A DNA stretch of 64,000 nt from UBA4615 sp044368415 (GCA_044368415.1 JBIPLJ010000003.1:69005-133004); one strand, 5' to 3'. Counted from the stretch's first letter, positions 15,047 through 23,581 are shown. The notes: generated by a model not told the origin, from the letters alone. A program made the numbers and translations.

Positions 15047-15901
15047 TCAGCCGAAGCGGCCGGTGATGTAGTCCTCGGTCGCCTTCTGGGTGGGCTTGAT
15101 GAAAATCTGGTTTGTGTCACCGAACTCGACCAGCTCGCCCAGGTACATGTAGGCGGTGTAGTCCGAGATCCGTGCGGCCTGCTGCATGTTGTGCGTGACG
15201 ATTGCGATCGTGTATTCGGACTTGAGCTCGTTGACCAGCTCCTCGACCTTCGCGGTCGAGATCGGGTCGAGCGCGCTGGTCGGCTCGTCGAGCAGCACCA
15301 CCTCGGGCTTGACCGCAACGGTGCGCGCGATACACAGCCGCTGCTGCTGGCCGCCCGACAGCGACAGCCCACTCTGCTGCAGCTTGTCCTTGACCTCGTC
15401 CCAGAGCGCGGCCTTGCGCAGCGACCACTCGACCCGCTCTTCCATGTCGCGCCCGTTCAGGCTCTCATACAGGCGCACGCCGAATGCGATGTTCTCGTAG
15501 ATGGTCATCGGGAACGGCGTGGGCTTCTGGAACACCATGCCGATCTTGGCGCGCAGCAGGTTCACGTCCTGATCTTTCGCCAGCACGTTGCGGCCGTTGA
15601 AGAGAAGCTCGCCCTCGGCACGTTGACCGGGGTACAGGTCGTACATCCGGTTGAAGACCCGCAGCAGCGTCGACTTGCCACAACCCGACGGACCGATGAA
15701 GGCGGTGACCTTGTGGCGGGCGATATCGAGCGAGACCTTCTTCAGGCCCTGGAACTTGCCGTAGTAGAAATCGAGGTTGCGCACGCGCACCGCGGGGTCT
15801 ACGGCGGGCTGTCCGGCACGGCCGGCAGCCTCGGCTTCGGAGCGTGCGGCGGCCTGCTGCATGGCGCCGGCGGTGCCAACTTTCAGACTGATGTCGTTCA
15901 T
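15047..15901 (-). CDS. pstB: Phosphate ABC transporter ATP-binding protein
   Basis: ATPase driving phosphate import with PstC and PstA at the inner membrane. Walker A is FIGPSGCGKST, the Q-loop FQKPTPFPM, the ABC signature LSGGQQQRL, and Walker B VVLLDEPTSALD with the switch His in VTHNMQQAARISD. Core residues match PstB closely. The N-terminus has an extra Ala/Glu-rich segment of about 30 residues before VRNLDFYYGKF, so the protein is 284 residues against the usual 255-265. ATG 15901 is chosen because of MNDISLK; a later start would remove the extension. Confidence 0.95.
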   Translation of the reverse strand: MNDISLKVGTAGAMQQAAARSEAEAAGRAGQPAVDPAVRVRNLDFYYGKFQGLKKVSLDIARHKVTAFIGPSGCGKSTLLRVFNRMYDLYPGQRAEGELLFNGRNVLAKDQDVNLLRAKIGMVFQKPTPFPMTIYENIAFGVRLYESLNGRDMEERVEWSLRKAALWDEVKDKLQQSGLSLSGGQQQRLCIARTVAVKPEVVLLDEPTSALDPISTAKVEELVNELKSEYTIAIVTHNMQQAARISDYTAYMYLGELVEFGDTNQIFIKPTQKATEDYITGRFG

Positions 15902-15923
15902 GGTCGTTTCCGGTATGGACGCG

Positions 15924-16802
15924 TCAGGCCTGGACCTTGTCGCGGAACAGCACGCGGGCGGCGATGTTGATCGCCAGCACCACCAATGCGATGAGGAAGG
16001 CACCGCCCCAGGCGAGCTTCTGCCAGTCCTCGTAGGGACTCATCGCGAAGTTGAAGATCACCACCGGCAGGTTGGCCATCGGCTGCGACATGTCGGTGGA
16101 GAAGAACTGGTTGTTGAGCGCGGTGAACAGCAGCGGCGCAGTCTCGCCGATCATCCGAGCGACCGCGAGCAGCACGCCGGTGACGACGCCGCCCTTGACC
16201 GCACGCAACGTGACCGAGACGCTCACCTTCCATCGCGGCGCACCAAGCGCGAAGGCCGCCTCGCGCAGGCTTCCCGGTACCAGATTCAGCATGTTCTCCG
16301 TGGTTCGCACCACCACGGGGATCGCGATCAGAGACAGCGCCAGCGAACCGGCCCAGCCCGAGAAGTGGCCGATGGTGGCCACCGCGATGGCGAATACGAA
16401 CAGGCCGATCACGATCGACGGTGCCGATAGCATGATGTCGACCACAAAACGCGTAGCCTGGGCGAAGCGCGAGGTCCGCCCGAACTCCGACAGGTACACG
16501 CCGGCCAGGATGCCGATAGGCGTGGAGACGATCGTGGCGAAGCCCACGATCATCAGGCTGCCGAGGATCGCGTTGGCCATGCCGCCGCCCTCGCTGCCCG
16601 GCGCGGGCGTGCTTTTCGTGAAGAAGTCCCAGCTCAGCGCCGACATGCCATTGTAGGCGAGCGTCCAGAGGATCCAGAGCAAGCCGATCAGGCCAAGTGC
16701 CATCGAGACGCTCGACAGGACCAGCCCGACCGTATTGGTCACCTTGCGACGACGGTACAGGCCGGGGTCGATCGCGGAGAACGAAGGAAGGTTCGTTGCC
16801 AT
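15924..16802 (-). CDS. pstA: Phosphate ABC transporter permease PstA
   Basis: Inner-membrane permease pairing with PstC. Six hydrophobic segments are visible, beginning VGLVLSSVSMALGLIGLLWILW. The ATPase-contacting EAA-type loop is seen in RTTENMLNLVPGSLREAAFALGAPRWKVSVSVTLR. Length is 292 residues, as expected. Start ATG 16802 has GGAG about 10 bases upstream. It follows pstC by 14 bp and precedes pstB by 22 bp, so it is clearly in the same operon. Confidence 0.95.
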   Translation of the reverse strand: MATNLPSFSAIDPGLYRRRKVTNTVGLVLSSVSMALGLIGLLWILWTLAYNGMSALSWDFFTKSTPAPGSEGGGMANAILGSLMIVGFATIVSTPIGILAGVYLSEFGRTSRFAQATRFVVDIMLSAPSIVIGLFVFAIAVATIGHFSGWAGSLALSLIAIPVVVRTTENMLNLVPGSLREAAFALGAPRWKVSVSVTLRAVKGGVVTGVLLAVARMIGETAPLLFTALNNQFFSTDMSQPMANLPVVIFNFAMSPYEDWQKLAWGGAFLIALVVLAINIAARVLFRDKVQA

Positions 16803-16816
16803 GTATGCCGCTCCGA

Positions 16817-17827
16817 TCAGATGCCTGCGCGGCGCGTGCCGCGGGCGGTCAGCCAGCGCGCGGCAGCCAGCACGAAGAAGGTGATGACAAACAGCAGCAG
16901 ACCGAGCGCGAACAGCGCGGGCACATGCAGCGCGGGGTCCGCTTCTGCGAATTCGTTGGCGAGCGTCGAGGCGATGGAATTGCCCGGCGCGAACAGGCTC
17001 GGCGCAAGCCGGTTGGCGTTACCGATTACGAAAGTCACCGCCATCGTCTCGCCAAGCGCACGACCCAGACCGAGCATCACACCGCCGATGACACCCACCC
17101 GGGTGTATGGCAGCACGACATTGCGCACGACCTCCCAGGTCGTGCAGCCCAACCCGTAGGCCGATTCCTTGAGGACCGGCGGCACCGTCTCGAAGACGTC
17201 GCGCATCACCGAGGCGGTGAATGGAATCACCATCAGCGCAAGCACCATGCCGGCCGTGAAGATGCCGATGCCCAGCGGCGGGCCGGCGAAGAACGGCAGG
17301 CCGGTTGCGATCAGCAGCGGCTGGAGCCACACCTGCAGCAATGGCGCGAGCACGAACAGACCCCAGATGCCGTAGATGATGGAGGGCACGCCGGCGAGCA
17401 GCTCGATCGCGGTACCCAGCGGCCGGCGCAGCCACAGCGGGCAGGTCTCGGTGAGGAACAGCGCGATGCCGAAGCTGATCGGCACCGCGAACAGCAGTGC
17501 GATCGCGGATGTCGCGAGCGTGCCGTAGATCGCGATCACCGCCCCGTAGACGTTGTCGGACGGGCTCCAAGTGGTGCCGACGAGAAAGTTGGCACCGAAG
17601 GCGCGGAACGCGGGCCACGCCTCGTAAATCAGCGACACCAGCAGCCCAGCGAGCGACAGCAGCACCAGCAACGCGAAGCTGAGGGTCAGGCGTTCGAACC
17701 AGCGATCGGCCCGCGCGAACGTTGCGACCCGGGCGGCGATCGCGGCCTGGGTGGATGGGCTGTGGGCCGACTGCATATCACGATTCATCGTGTCGTCATC
17801 GCCCGGGTGCGTCGCAGAGGTGCTCAT
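16817..17827 (-). CDS. pstC: Phosphate ABC transporter permease PstC
   Basis: Inner-membrane permease partner of PstA, 336 residues with six membrane helices after a soluble N-terminus of about 45 residues. The transporter loop appears as MRDVFETVPPVLKESAYGLGCTTWEVVRNVVLPYTRVG. The segment containing ELLAGVPSIIYGIWGLFVL is highly characteristic of PstC. It starts 115 bp after pstS, and a strong stem-loop lies in that gap, so pstC may be expressed at a lower level than pstS from the same promoter. Confidence 0.95.
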   Translation of the reverse strand: MSTSATHPGDDDTMNRDMQSAHSPSTQAAIAARVATFARADRWFERLTLSFALLVLLSLAGLLVSLIYEAWPAFRAFGANFLVGTTWSPSDNVYGAVIAIYGTLATSAIALLFAVPISFGIALFLTETCPLWLRRPLGTAIELLAGVPSIIYGIWGLFVLAPLLQVWLQPLLIATGLPFFAGPPLGIGIFTAGMVLALMVIPFTASVMRDVFETVPPVLKESAYGLGCTTWEVVRNVVLPYTRVGVIGGVMLGLGRALGETMAVTFVIGNANRLAPSLFAPGNSIASTLANEFAEADPALHVPALFALGLLLFVITFFVLAAARWLTARGTRRAGI

Positions 17828-17908
17828 GATCGTCCAGTTGGCGGCCAGCGAAACAGCGGTTCAGCTCGAGTGATGCTGCGTGGTCGCTTCGTCACCGTTT
17901 CGAGAATC

Positions 17909-17932
17909 GCGCCGGGCCACCCGGCCCGGCGC
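17909..17932 (-). other. Strong stem-loop in the pstS-pstC gap
   Basis: Perfect 10-bp arms (GCGCCGGGCC and GGCCCGGCGC) enclose an ACCC loop, 10 bp past the pstS stop codon. No T-run follows on the minus strand, so it is more likely an mRNA-stabilising or processing element than a terminator, of the kind that lets a binding protein be made in excess over its permease. Confidence 0.65.
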
Positions 17933-17942
17933 AGGATCGGAC

Positions 17943-18977
17943 TCAGTTGAGGACAGCCTTGCCCGAGGCGTCCTTGATGTCCTTCCAGGAGCCCTCGACC
18001 GCCTTCACGACGGCCGGCGGCAGCGGAACGTAATCCAACTCGGTCGCGAGCTTCTGGCCGTTGTTCAGCGCCCAGCGGAAGAACTTGAGCGCATCGGCAG
18101 ACCGTGCACCATCGGTGGCGGCGCGGTGCATCAGGATGAACGACGCCGAGGTGATCGGCCATGCGTCCGGACCCGCCTGATTGTTCAGGTTCGCACCGAA
18201 CCCCGGGGCGCTGTTCCAGTCGGCTTTTGCGGCCGCGGCGGCGAAGGTCAGGTCGTCGGCCTTCACCGGCTTGCCATCGCGATTGATGAGCGTGGCGTAG
18301 CTCATCTTGTTTTGCTTGGCGTAGGCGTACTCGACGTAGCCGATGGCGCCCGCGATCTTGCTCACGTTTGCGGCGACGCCCGCGTTGCCGCGGCCGCCGA
18401 TGCCCGCCGACCAGTTAACCGTCTTGCCTTCGCCGGGCGAAGCCTTGAAGGCCGGCGACACGCCGGCGAGGTAATCAGTGAAGACCGCCGTCGTGCCCGA
18501 CGAATCGGAGCGGTACACCAGCGTGATTGCGGTCGACGGCAGCTTGGCGGTCGGATTGAGCTTGGCGATCGCCGGATCGTTCCAGGCCTTGATCTCGCCA
18601 CGGAAAATGTCAGCAAGCACCGGGCCGGTGAGCGTCAGCTCGTTGGCGGCGATGCCGGGCAGGTTAAAGACCGTCACGACGCCGCCGATGACCGCCGGGA
18701 ACTGGAGCAGGCCGTTCTTCGCCAGATCATCGCCCGACATCGGGTCGTCGGAGGCGCCGAAATCGACAGTTTTTGCAGTGATCTGCTTGACGCCGCCGCC
18801 GGAGCCGATCGCCTGGTAATTGAGCTGGACGCCGGTGGCGGTCTTGTAGGCCTCGGCCCACTTCGCGTAGATCGGGGCGGGGAAGGTTGCACCCGCACCG
18901 GTGATGTTCTGGGCCTGGGCAGAGAGGGCGGCGATCGCGATCGCGGCGCCGAACGCCAGTCGTGTCGTCAGCTTCAT
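17943..18977 (-). CDS. pstS: Phosphate ABC transporter substrate-binding protein
   Basis: Periplasmic high-affinity phosphate receptor. The signal peptide covers about residues 1-22 (cleavage after ALSAQA). The mature chain begins NITGAGATFPAPIYAKW, the classic PstS phosphate-binding N-terminus, and continues with QAIGSGGGVKQI, VDFGASDDPM and VYRSDSSGTTAVFTDYL (phosphate-contacting Ser/Asp/Arg). Length is 344 residues, typical. It is the first gene of the leftward pst operon. A Pho box ends 63 bp upstream of the start codon, with a TAGCCT -10-like hexamer at the proper distance. Confidence 0.96.
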   Translation of the reverse strand: MKLTTRLAFGAAIAIAALSAQAQNITGAGATFPAPIYAKWAEAYKTATGVQLNYQAIGSGGGVKQITAKTVDFGASDDPMSGDDLAKNGLLQFPAVIGGVVTVFNLPGIAANELTLTGPVLADIFRGEIKAWNDPAIAKLNPTAKLPSTAITLVYRSDSSGTTAVFTDYLAGVSPAFKASPGEGKTVNWSAGIGGRGNAGVAANVSKIAGAIGYVEYAYAKQNKMSYATLINRDGKPVKADDLTFAAAAAKADWNSAPGFGANLNNQAGPDAWPITSASFILMHRAATDGARSADALKFFRWALNNGQKLATELDYVPLPPAVVKAVEGSWKDIKDASGKAVLN

Positions 18978-19040
18978 AGGTTTGTCCTGTCGAGGTGTAA
19001 GGGGGCTGCTGGAAGCCGACCCGGAGGCTACGGACCACCC

Positions 19041-19058
19041 ATGACAGGACTGTGACAG
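19041..19058 (-). promoter_or_regulatory. Pho box of the pstSCAB-phoU operon
   Basis: On the minus strand the sequence CTGTCAC-AGTC-CTGTCAT matches the PhoB consensus in both 7-mers with the exact 11-bp period. A TAGCCT hexamer at 19025-19030 lies 10 bp downstream, where the -10 element of PhoB-dependent promoters is expected. Confidence 0.9.
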
Positions 19059-19171
19059 CCGCGCTGCAGCACGGCTTTCACCGAAGTATCCAAGACAAGA
19101 CCTCGTTTCAAAAGACTCCTTGCCGACAGCGTGCGCTCACATTCTTACCCCTGGCCGTGCTGGAGACCCGC

Positions 19172-19690
19172 TCAGCGCATCCCCTCGCCCCTCGCCCATG
19201 CATCCAGCCGATCACGCGTCGGCGTGCCCCCGCCGAAGGTCACCGCACCGTCCGCGCCGATCAGCGCGACCCATGGCGTCACGCCGCGCCAGGACGGGTC
19301 GACCGCATGGCGGAGCGCCGCCTCCTGCTGCCCCCGGAAAACGAACAGGCGGTCGGCACGGGCGAGGTGGGCCTCGCGCGGGCGACGGCCGAGCGACTCG
19401 CCGTCCAGCACCACCGCCACCAATGGCGCGCCGGGGCGACGCGTACGGATCTCGGTTCCCAGCCCCTCGAGGACATCGGGACAGGTGGCGCAGTAGCTCG
19501 TGGTGAAGACGACGACCGAGGGCCGCGGCAGCGTCGACTTCAGTCGGCTCCAGACCTCGGCGTCGAAGGGCTCCACCCGCGGCGCCGCGGACGGTGCCGA
19601 CGGCACGCCTGCCGCGAGCATGACGGCGGCGAGAACCAGGGCGGCGCCCCTGCGGCTGCGGCGGATGGCAGGCTCAGTCGATCGGGACAA
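19172..19690 (-). CDS. Exported thioredoxin-fold protein
   Basis: About 172 residues. An Arg-rich start and hydrophobic segment (RRGAALVLAAVMLAAG) form a signal peptide or anchor. The mature part has a thioredoxin-like active site in VVVFTTSYCATCPDVLEGL (CATC), then LVAVVLDGES, a cis-Pro-like GVTPWVALIG and a C-terminal helix. It is the last gene of the copper-type operon and overlaps the upstream Asp-box gene by 17 bp. The only start consistent with the signal peptide is TTG 19690; an ATG 23 codons later would cut the hydrophobic segment. Role inferred: handling thiols or metal in the periplasm alongside the receptor and Asp-box protein. Confidence 0.72.
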   Translation of the reverse strand: MSRSTEPAIRRSRRGAALVLAAVMLAAGVPSAPSAAPRVEPFDAEVWSRLKSTLPRPSVVVFTTSYCATCPDVLEGLGTEIRTRRPGAPLVAVVLDGESLGRRPREAHLARADRLFVFRGQQEAALRHAVDPSWRGVTPWVALIGADGAVTFGGGTPTRDRLDAWARGEGMR

Positions 19691-20921
19691 CGCGGATCTC
19701 CGGGTCGGTGCGCCAGACGACGACCACGCGGTCGTTGCGCCGCGCGAGGCGGGGGTGATCGTTCGGCGCGGGACTGCGGCCGAGTTCGCGCAGCGCAAAA
19801 CGTGCGCCACCGTCTTCCGAGACCCAGGCGCGCAGGTGTGTTGTGGTGCCGTCGAAGCTGCGCCAGGCGACGACGACGCGACGGCCGGCGGCGGCAACGT
19901 CGGCATGCTCGGCGGCGGCGTCGGGCAGAGTGATCGACTCGCCCGCCGGTACACCATCGGCGCCGAGACGCCCGTAGCGCACCGCTGCCACGCCGTCGCG
20001 TTCGCCGAACCACACCGCGTGGTAGCCGCCGCCCTCGGCCGGCGCGAGGCCCGGGCCATGGTGCGGGCAGGCGTCGATCGCCCAGCGGTCCCGACTCGCG
20101 CGCACGACCGCGGGCGTCGGCGCCGCGGCGTCGCCGACCGACGCGAACGCATGGTCACGCTCGCTGCCCTCAAAGACGTGCCGCCAGAGCGCGACCAGCC
20201 CGCCGTCGGGCGCGGGCGCGAGCGCGATGCGGCAGCACTCGCAGCTGTGGTCGGCGAGGCGCAGGTCGGGCGAGAAGCTGCGCCCGCCGTCCTCGGAGAC
20301 GACGCGCCAGATCGCCGCACCCCGCCAGTCGGCCTTAGCGCGCCCCGCGGCGGCGGCCGCCGCGCGCGCCAGCTCGGCATCACGCTTGTCGACCCATAGC
20401 ACGTGCAAGCGACCGCGCGCGTCGAAGGCGATCGACTCGAAGCGGTGTGTGATCTGTTGCCGGTCGCGATGCACGGTGAAGGGCGCGCCGAAGCTGCGGC
20501 CGCCGTCCTCGGAGCGGCTCATCCGGATCTCGCCGGTGTAGGGCTTCGCAAGCGGCCGCGTCCAGGCCAGGACCACCGTGCGGCCGTCCGCCGCGAACGC
20601 GAGCTTGGGGCGCTGCTCGCCGTCCGCGGCGGCTTGCTCAGCGCCGAGCGGCGGCAGCGTGCGCGGCCCCCAGCTTCGGCCATCGTCGCCGCTCGACTGC
20701 ACAAAGAGGCGCCGACGCGCGTCAAGGCCGGCGACCCAGAGCCGGCCATCGGGCGCGAAGGCCGCTGAGACCGCGAGCGCCGGGCGCGCAGTGCCTGCGC
20801 CGGCGCCACGCCCGTGGCCCTCGTGGCCCTCGTGGGCGGAGGCGGCAGTCGCGGCGGTCACGAAAGCGACGGCCAGGGCTGCTGAGCGCAGCAGCGCGAG
20901 CAGAAAGGAGCGATTCACCAT
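19674..20921 (-). CDS. Periplasmic Asp-box (BNR/sialidase-like) beta-propeller protein of the copper-type operon
   Basis: 415 residues with a signal peptide (about 1-29, ending ASAHEG) followed by the His-rich HEGHEGHGRG. Four or more Asp boxes (S-x-D-x-G-x-x-W/F) are visible: SGDDGRSWG, SEDGGRSFG, SEDGGRSFS and SEDGGARFA, indicating a sialidase-type propeller. A cysteine cluster, HSCECCR, lies midway and could bind metal. The sialidase catalytic Arg triad is not evident, so enzymatic activity is doubtful. Its ATG overlaps the stop of the TonB receptor gene by 7 bp. Its position behind a CruR-like leader and a TonB receptor suggests a periplasmic step in copper acquisition. Confidence 0.75.
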   Translation of the reverse strand: MVNRSFLLALLRSAALAVAFVTAATAASAHEGHEGHGRGAGAGTARPALAVSAAFAPDGRLWVAGLDARRRLFVQSSGDDGRSWGPRTLPPLGAEQAAADGEQRPKLAFAADGRTVVLAWTRPLAKPYTGEIRMSRSEDGGRSFGAPFTVHRDRQQITHRFESIAFDARGRLHVLWVDKRDAELARAAAAAAGRAKADWRGAAIWRVVSEDGGRSFSPDLRLADHSCECCRIALAPAPDGGLVALWRHVFEGSERDHAFASVGDAAAPTPAVVRASRDRWAIDACPHHGPGLAPAEGGGYHAVWFGERDGVAAVRYGRLGADGVPAGESITLPDAAAEHADVAAAGRRVVVAWRSFDGTTTHLRAWVSEDGGARFALRELGRSPAPNDHPRLARRNDRVVVVWRTDPEIRVVPID

Positions 20922-23113
20922 CGGATGTCGATGCCCGCATAGAAGGACCGGGGCAGCCCCGGCGAATAGACCGCCGTCGACGAAGAGACCGACGCGCTGT
21001 CGGCCCACCGGGCATCGGCGAGATTGAGCGCACGTCCGTAGAGCGCGATGCGACGGGTCAGCGGCCACTCGGCGCGCAGGTTCCACAGCGAGTGCCCGTC
21101 GTAGCGCCCGAAGGCGGCTGAGTTGCCCGCCTCGAGCCAATACGCACCGACCTTCGTCCACTCGAGCTCGACGAAGCCGCGCTCGACCGGCTGCCAGCCC
21201 AGCCGCAGGTTGCCGAGCACACGCGGCGCCGACTCCATCTCTTTGCCGCTGAAGTCCGCGGTCGCGGTGACCCAGTCGACGTAGCGGTGCACCGCGTACG
21301 ACAGCGCGCCGTCGATCCGCCAGCCCGGCACGAACGCCCAGCCCAACCCGGCCTCCACACCCTGGTGCCGCGTGCGCCCGGCATTCACCGTGCTCGTCAG
21401 GTTCGTGACGAGATCGCGTTGCGACACCAGGTCGTCGCGCTTGTCGAGCCGGTAGCCCACCAGCTCCCAGGCGAAGCTGCCGTCGCGCCCGCGCAGGCCG
21501 ATCTCGAGCTGATCGGCCTCGATCGGACGCAGCCGCGACGACTGCGCCGCGAGCTGCGTGGCGGTCGCGGCGCTGTTGGCGACCGCGGGCCTGAAGAGCT
21601 GCGATTCCGAAGGCGCCCGGAAGCCGTTCGAGTAGCCGATCCAGCCCGAGGTGCGTGCATCGAACGCCCAGGTCGCGCCGAGCTTCGGGCTCAAGTGCGA
21701 GTACGAGACGGAGGTGTCGGCGACCTGCCCGTACCAGGCGCCGCTCGCCGCGTCGCGCACGGCCGCCTGCTCGATCCGGTTGTCGAGCCGGTAGCCCAGC
21801 CGGTCCCAGCGCAGCCCGGCGCTCACGCGCAGCCGCGCGATCGGCGAGACCTCGCCGTGCAGGTAGGGCGAGACCTGGCTGAAGGTCACGCCGTAGTCGT
21901 AGACCCGCGAGCCGAGCGTGTAGGCCGAGTACAGGCGCGACGCCCCGCTGCCCGATACGGTGGGTAGCACCCGGTCCTCGCGGCGCTCGCCGGGGCTCGC
22001 CTCGAGATCGATGCCGGCGATCAGCCGCGGCGCCCAGGGCCCGGTCCAATCCTGCCGCCACTTGGCGGCCACCCCGATCGAGCGGCTGGCGGTGCGCGCG
22101 AGGGTCGGGTCCGACGGCAGGTTGAACGAGGCGAGCAGGTCCATCGCGTTGTCGCGCAGGTACGGCGTGATTGTCAGCAGCCCGCCCGACCCGAGCTCGT
22201 GGTCGATGCTTGTCGACAGGCGCAACGCCTCCACCGCCCGGAAGGCGATCGGGCGGTAGTTGGTCGTCGGCCGGCTCTGGTAGTCGGCCAGCGGCAGCGG
22301 CGAGTTGGCGCCGGTCTGCTGGTCGACCCGCGAGAACGCGAACACCGTCTTGGCGACCGTCGAGTCGCCCAGGCCGGCATCCCAGCGCAGCGAGCCGGAG
22401 CGTCGGTCGTAGCCGGTCGCATCGCGCCAGCCGTCGGCGTGGGTGATGTTGAGGTCGCCGCGCAGGGCGCCCCAGCCGCGCGAGCCCGAGTCGCCGCCGG
22501 CGAGCAGCCGGAACCAGCCGTCGCTGCCGAGCTCGGCGCGCGCGTCGGCACCAGCCCTCGAGGCAGGTGCGCGGGTCAGCACGTTGACGATGCCGCCGAT
22601 CGCGTCGGAGCCATATAGCGCGCTCCCCGGGCCGCGCACGACCTCGACGCCGCCGGCCTGTGGCAGGTTGGTCTCATACAGCGCGTTGTGGTTGAAGAAG
22701 CCGGTCGGGCGGATCGGGATCCCGTCCTCGAGGTACAGGTAGACCGGCGCTGTGGTGAATGGCTGGCGGATGGCGGTGGTGTGGCCCTCGCCGTTGGTGA
22801 CCGCGACCGCAACGCCGGGCACCTGCCCGAGCAACTGCGACGGATGGGCGGGCCCGGTACGGCGGATCGACTCGCCCGGGATCACGCCGACGGCGGCGGG
22901 CGTGCGCGACAGCGACGCGGCCTCGCGGGTGCCGGTGACGGTAACGTCGGCGAGGCCGCCAGCAGGGGATGCGCTCCCGGAAGGCGTGCCCACCGCAGGC
23001 AGATCGGGGACTGCCGCGGGGGCGGCGGGGGCGAGCTGCGCGCGTGCGACGGGCAGGCTCGAGCACAGCAGCGTGATCGCGACGGCGAGCGGCTGCCGGA
23101 ACACTCCGGACAT
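20915..23113 (-). CDS. TonB-dependent outer-membrane receptor, probable copper or copper-complex transporter
   Basis: 732 residues. Signal peptide about 1-25 (ending PVARA). The TonB box region DVTVTGTREA is followed by the plug domain with GVAVAVTNGEGHTT, EVVRGPGSALYGSDAIGGIVNVLT and then a 22-strand barrel. The last residues are YAGIDIRW, an outer-membrane C-terminal signature ending in an aromatic residue. The start at 23113 is preferred because it gives the signal peptide and has GGAG upstream; the frame opens 21 codons earlier. It lies 90 bp behind the DUF2946 gene. The specific substrate is inferred from operon context: DUF2946-headed operons in Bordetella encode a copper-repressed TonB transporter. 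Confidence 0.85.
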   Translation of the reverse strand: MSGVFRQPLAVAITLLCSSLPVARAQLAPAAPAAVPDLPAVGTPSGSASPAGGLADVTVTGTREAASLSRTPAAVGVIPGESIRRTGPAHPSQLLGQVPGVAVAVTNGEGHTTAIRQPFTTAPVYLYLEDGIPIRPTGFFNHNALYETNLPQAGGVEVVRGPGSALYGSDAIGGIVNVLTRAPASRAGADARAELGSDGWFRLLAGGDSGSRGWGALRGDLNITHADGWRDATGYDRRSGSLRWDAGLGDSTVAKTVFAFSRVDQQTGANSPLPLADYQSRPTTNYRPIAFRAVEALRLSTSIDHELGSGGLLTITPYLRDNAMDLLASFNLPSDPTLARTASRSIGVAAKWRQDWTGPWAPRLIAGIDLEASPGERREDRVLPTVSGSGASRLYSAYTLGSRVYDYGVTFSQVSPYLHGEVSPIARLRVSAGLRWDRLGYRLDNRIEQAAVRDAASGAWYGQVADTSVSYSHLSPKLGATWAFDARTSGWIGYSNGFRAPSESQLFRPAVANSAATATQLAAQSSRLRPIEADQLEIGLRGRDGSFAWELVGYRLDKRDDLVSQRDLVTNLTSTVNAGRTRHQGVEAGLGWAFVPGWRIDGALSYAVHRYVDWVTATADFSGKEMESAPRVLGNLRLGWQPVERGFVELEWTKVGAYWLEAGNSAAFGRYDGHSLWNLRAEWPLTRRIALYGRALNLADARWADSASVSSSTAVYSPGLPRSFYAGIDIRW

Positions 23114-23203
23114 GACGGGACTCCAGGGCGGCGGCCCGCGCGATGCGGGCGCGGGCGGGGATTCGACGGTCGCCACGCCCGACGAGGGGCGGCGAGGGCT
23201 GAA
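23114..23203 (-). promoter_or_regulatory. Intercistronic region between the CruR-like gene and the TonB receptor gene
   Basis: In Bordetella pertussis, copper sensing by the nascent DUF2946 protein triggers Rho-dependent termination between the first and second genes. The corresponding region here is 90 bp, C-rich on the transcript in parts and without a T-run hairpin, so an intrinsic terminator is unlikely. Function as a Rho-dependent control region is inference. Confidence 0.4.
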
Positions 23204-23581
23204 TCAGCCGAGGAGCGGCGGGGCGCGGGGCGGCGAGACCCGCCAGCGGGCGGCGGTCTCGCGGGCGGGCGGGAGCGTGTCGAGCGTCGCGCGCGCCGCC
23301 GGCACCGCCGGCACACGCAGCACCGGCTCGAGAGCGGGCGGCGGTGCCCCCGCAGAGGCATTCAGCACACACAGCGGGCAGTGACCCGACGCCGACGGGT
23401 CGGCCGGCGCATCGGGCGGGGCCGGACGCGACGAGCCGTCAGCGAGGCACAGGTCGTGCAGGCCCGGCAGGCCCGCCGCCGCCGCGCGGGTCGTCGCCGC
23501 CCACGGCGCGAGCGTCGCGACGAGGAGCGCGACGACGAGCAGCCAGGCGATGCGTCGATGGGGCGTGCGGTTCGGAACCAT
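23204..23581 (-). CDS. cruR: DUF2946 copper-responsive leader protein (CruR-like)
   Basis: 125 residues: basic N-terminus, one membrane helix (about 10-30, IAWLLVVALLVATLAPWA), a CXXC motif in SGHCPLCVLNA (C68, C71) and a C-terminal RAPP (119-122) just before the stop. In Bordetella pertussis, the homologous uORF product binds copper through CXXC during synthesis; this relieves ribosome arrest at the RAPP motif and lets Rho terminate transcription before the transporter gene. Both motifs are present at the same relative places here, and the gene heads the same type of operon (TonB receptor, periplasmic protein). The remaining sequence is Pro/Ala-rich and weakly conserved. The gene symbol follows that homology. 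Start ATG 23579-23581. Confidence 0.8.
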   Translation of the reverse strand: MVPNRTPHRRIAWLLVVALLVATLAPWAATTRAAAAGLPGLHDLCLADGSSRPAPPDAPADPSASGHCPLCVLNASAGAPPPALEPVLRVPAVPAARATLDTLPPARETAARWRVSPPRAPPLLG

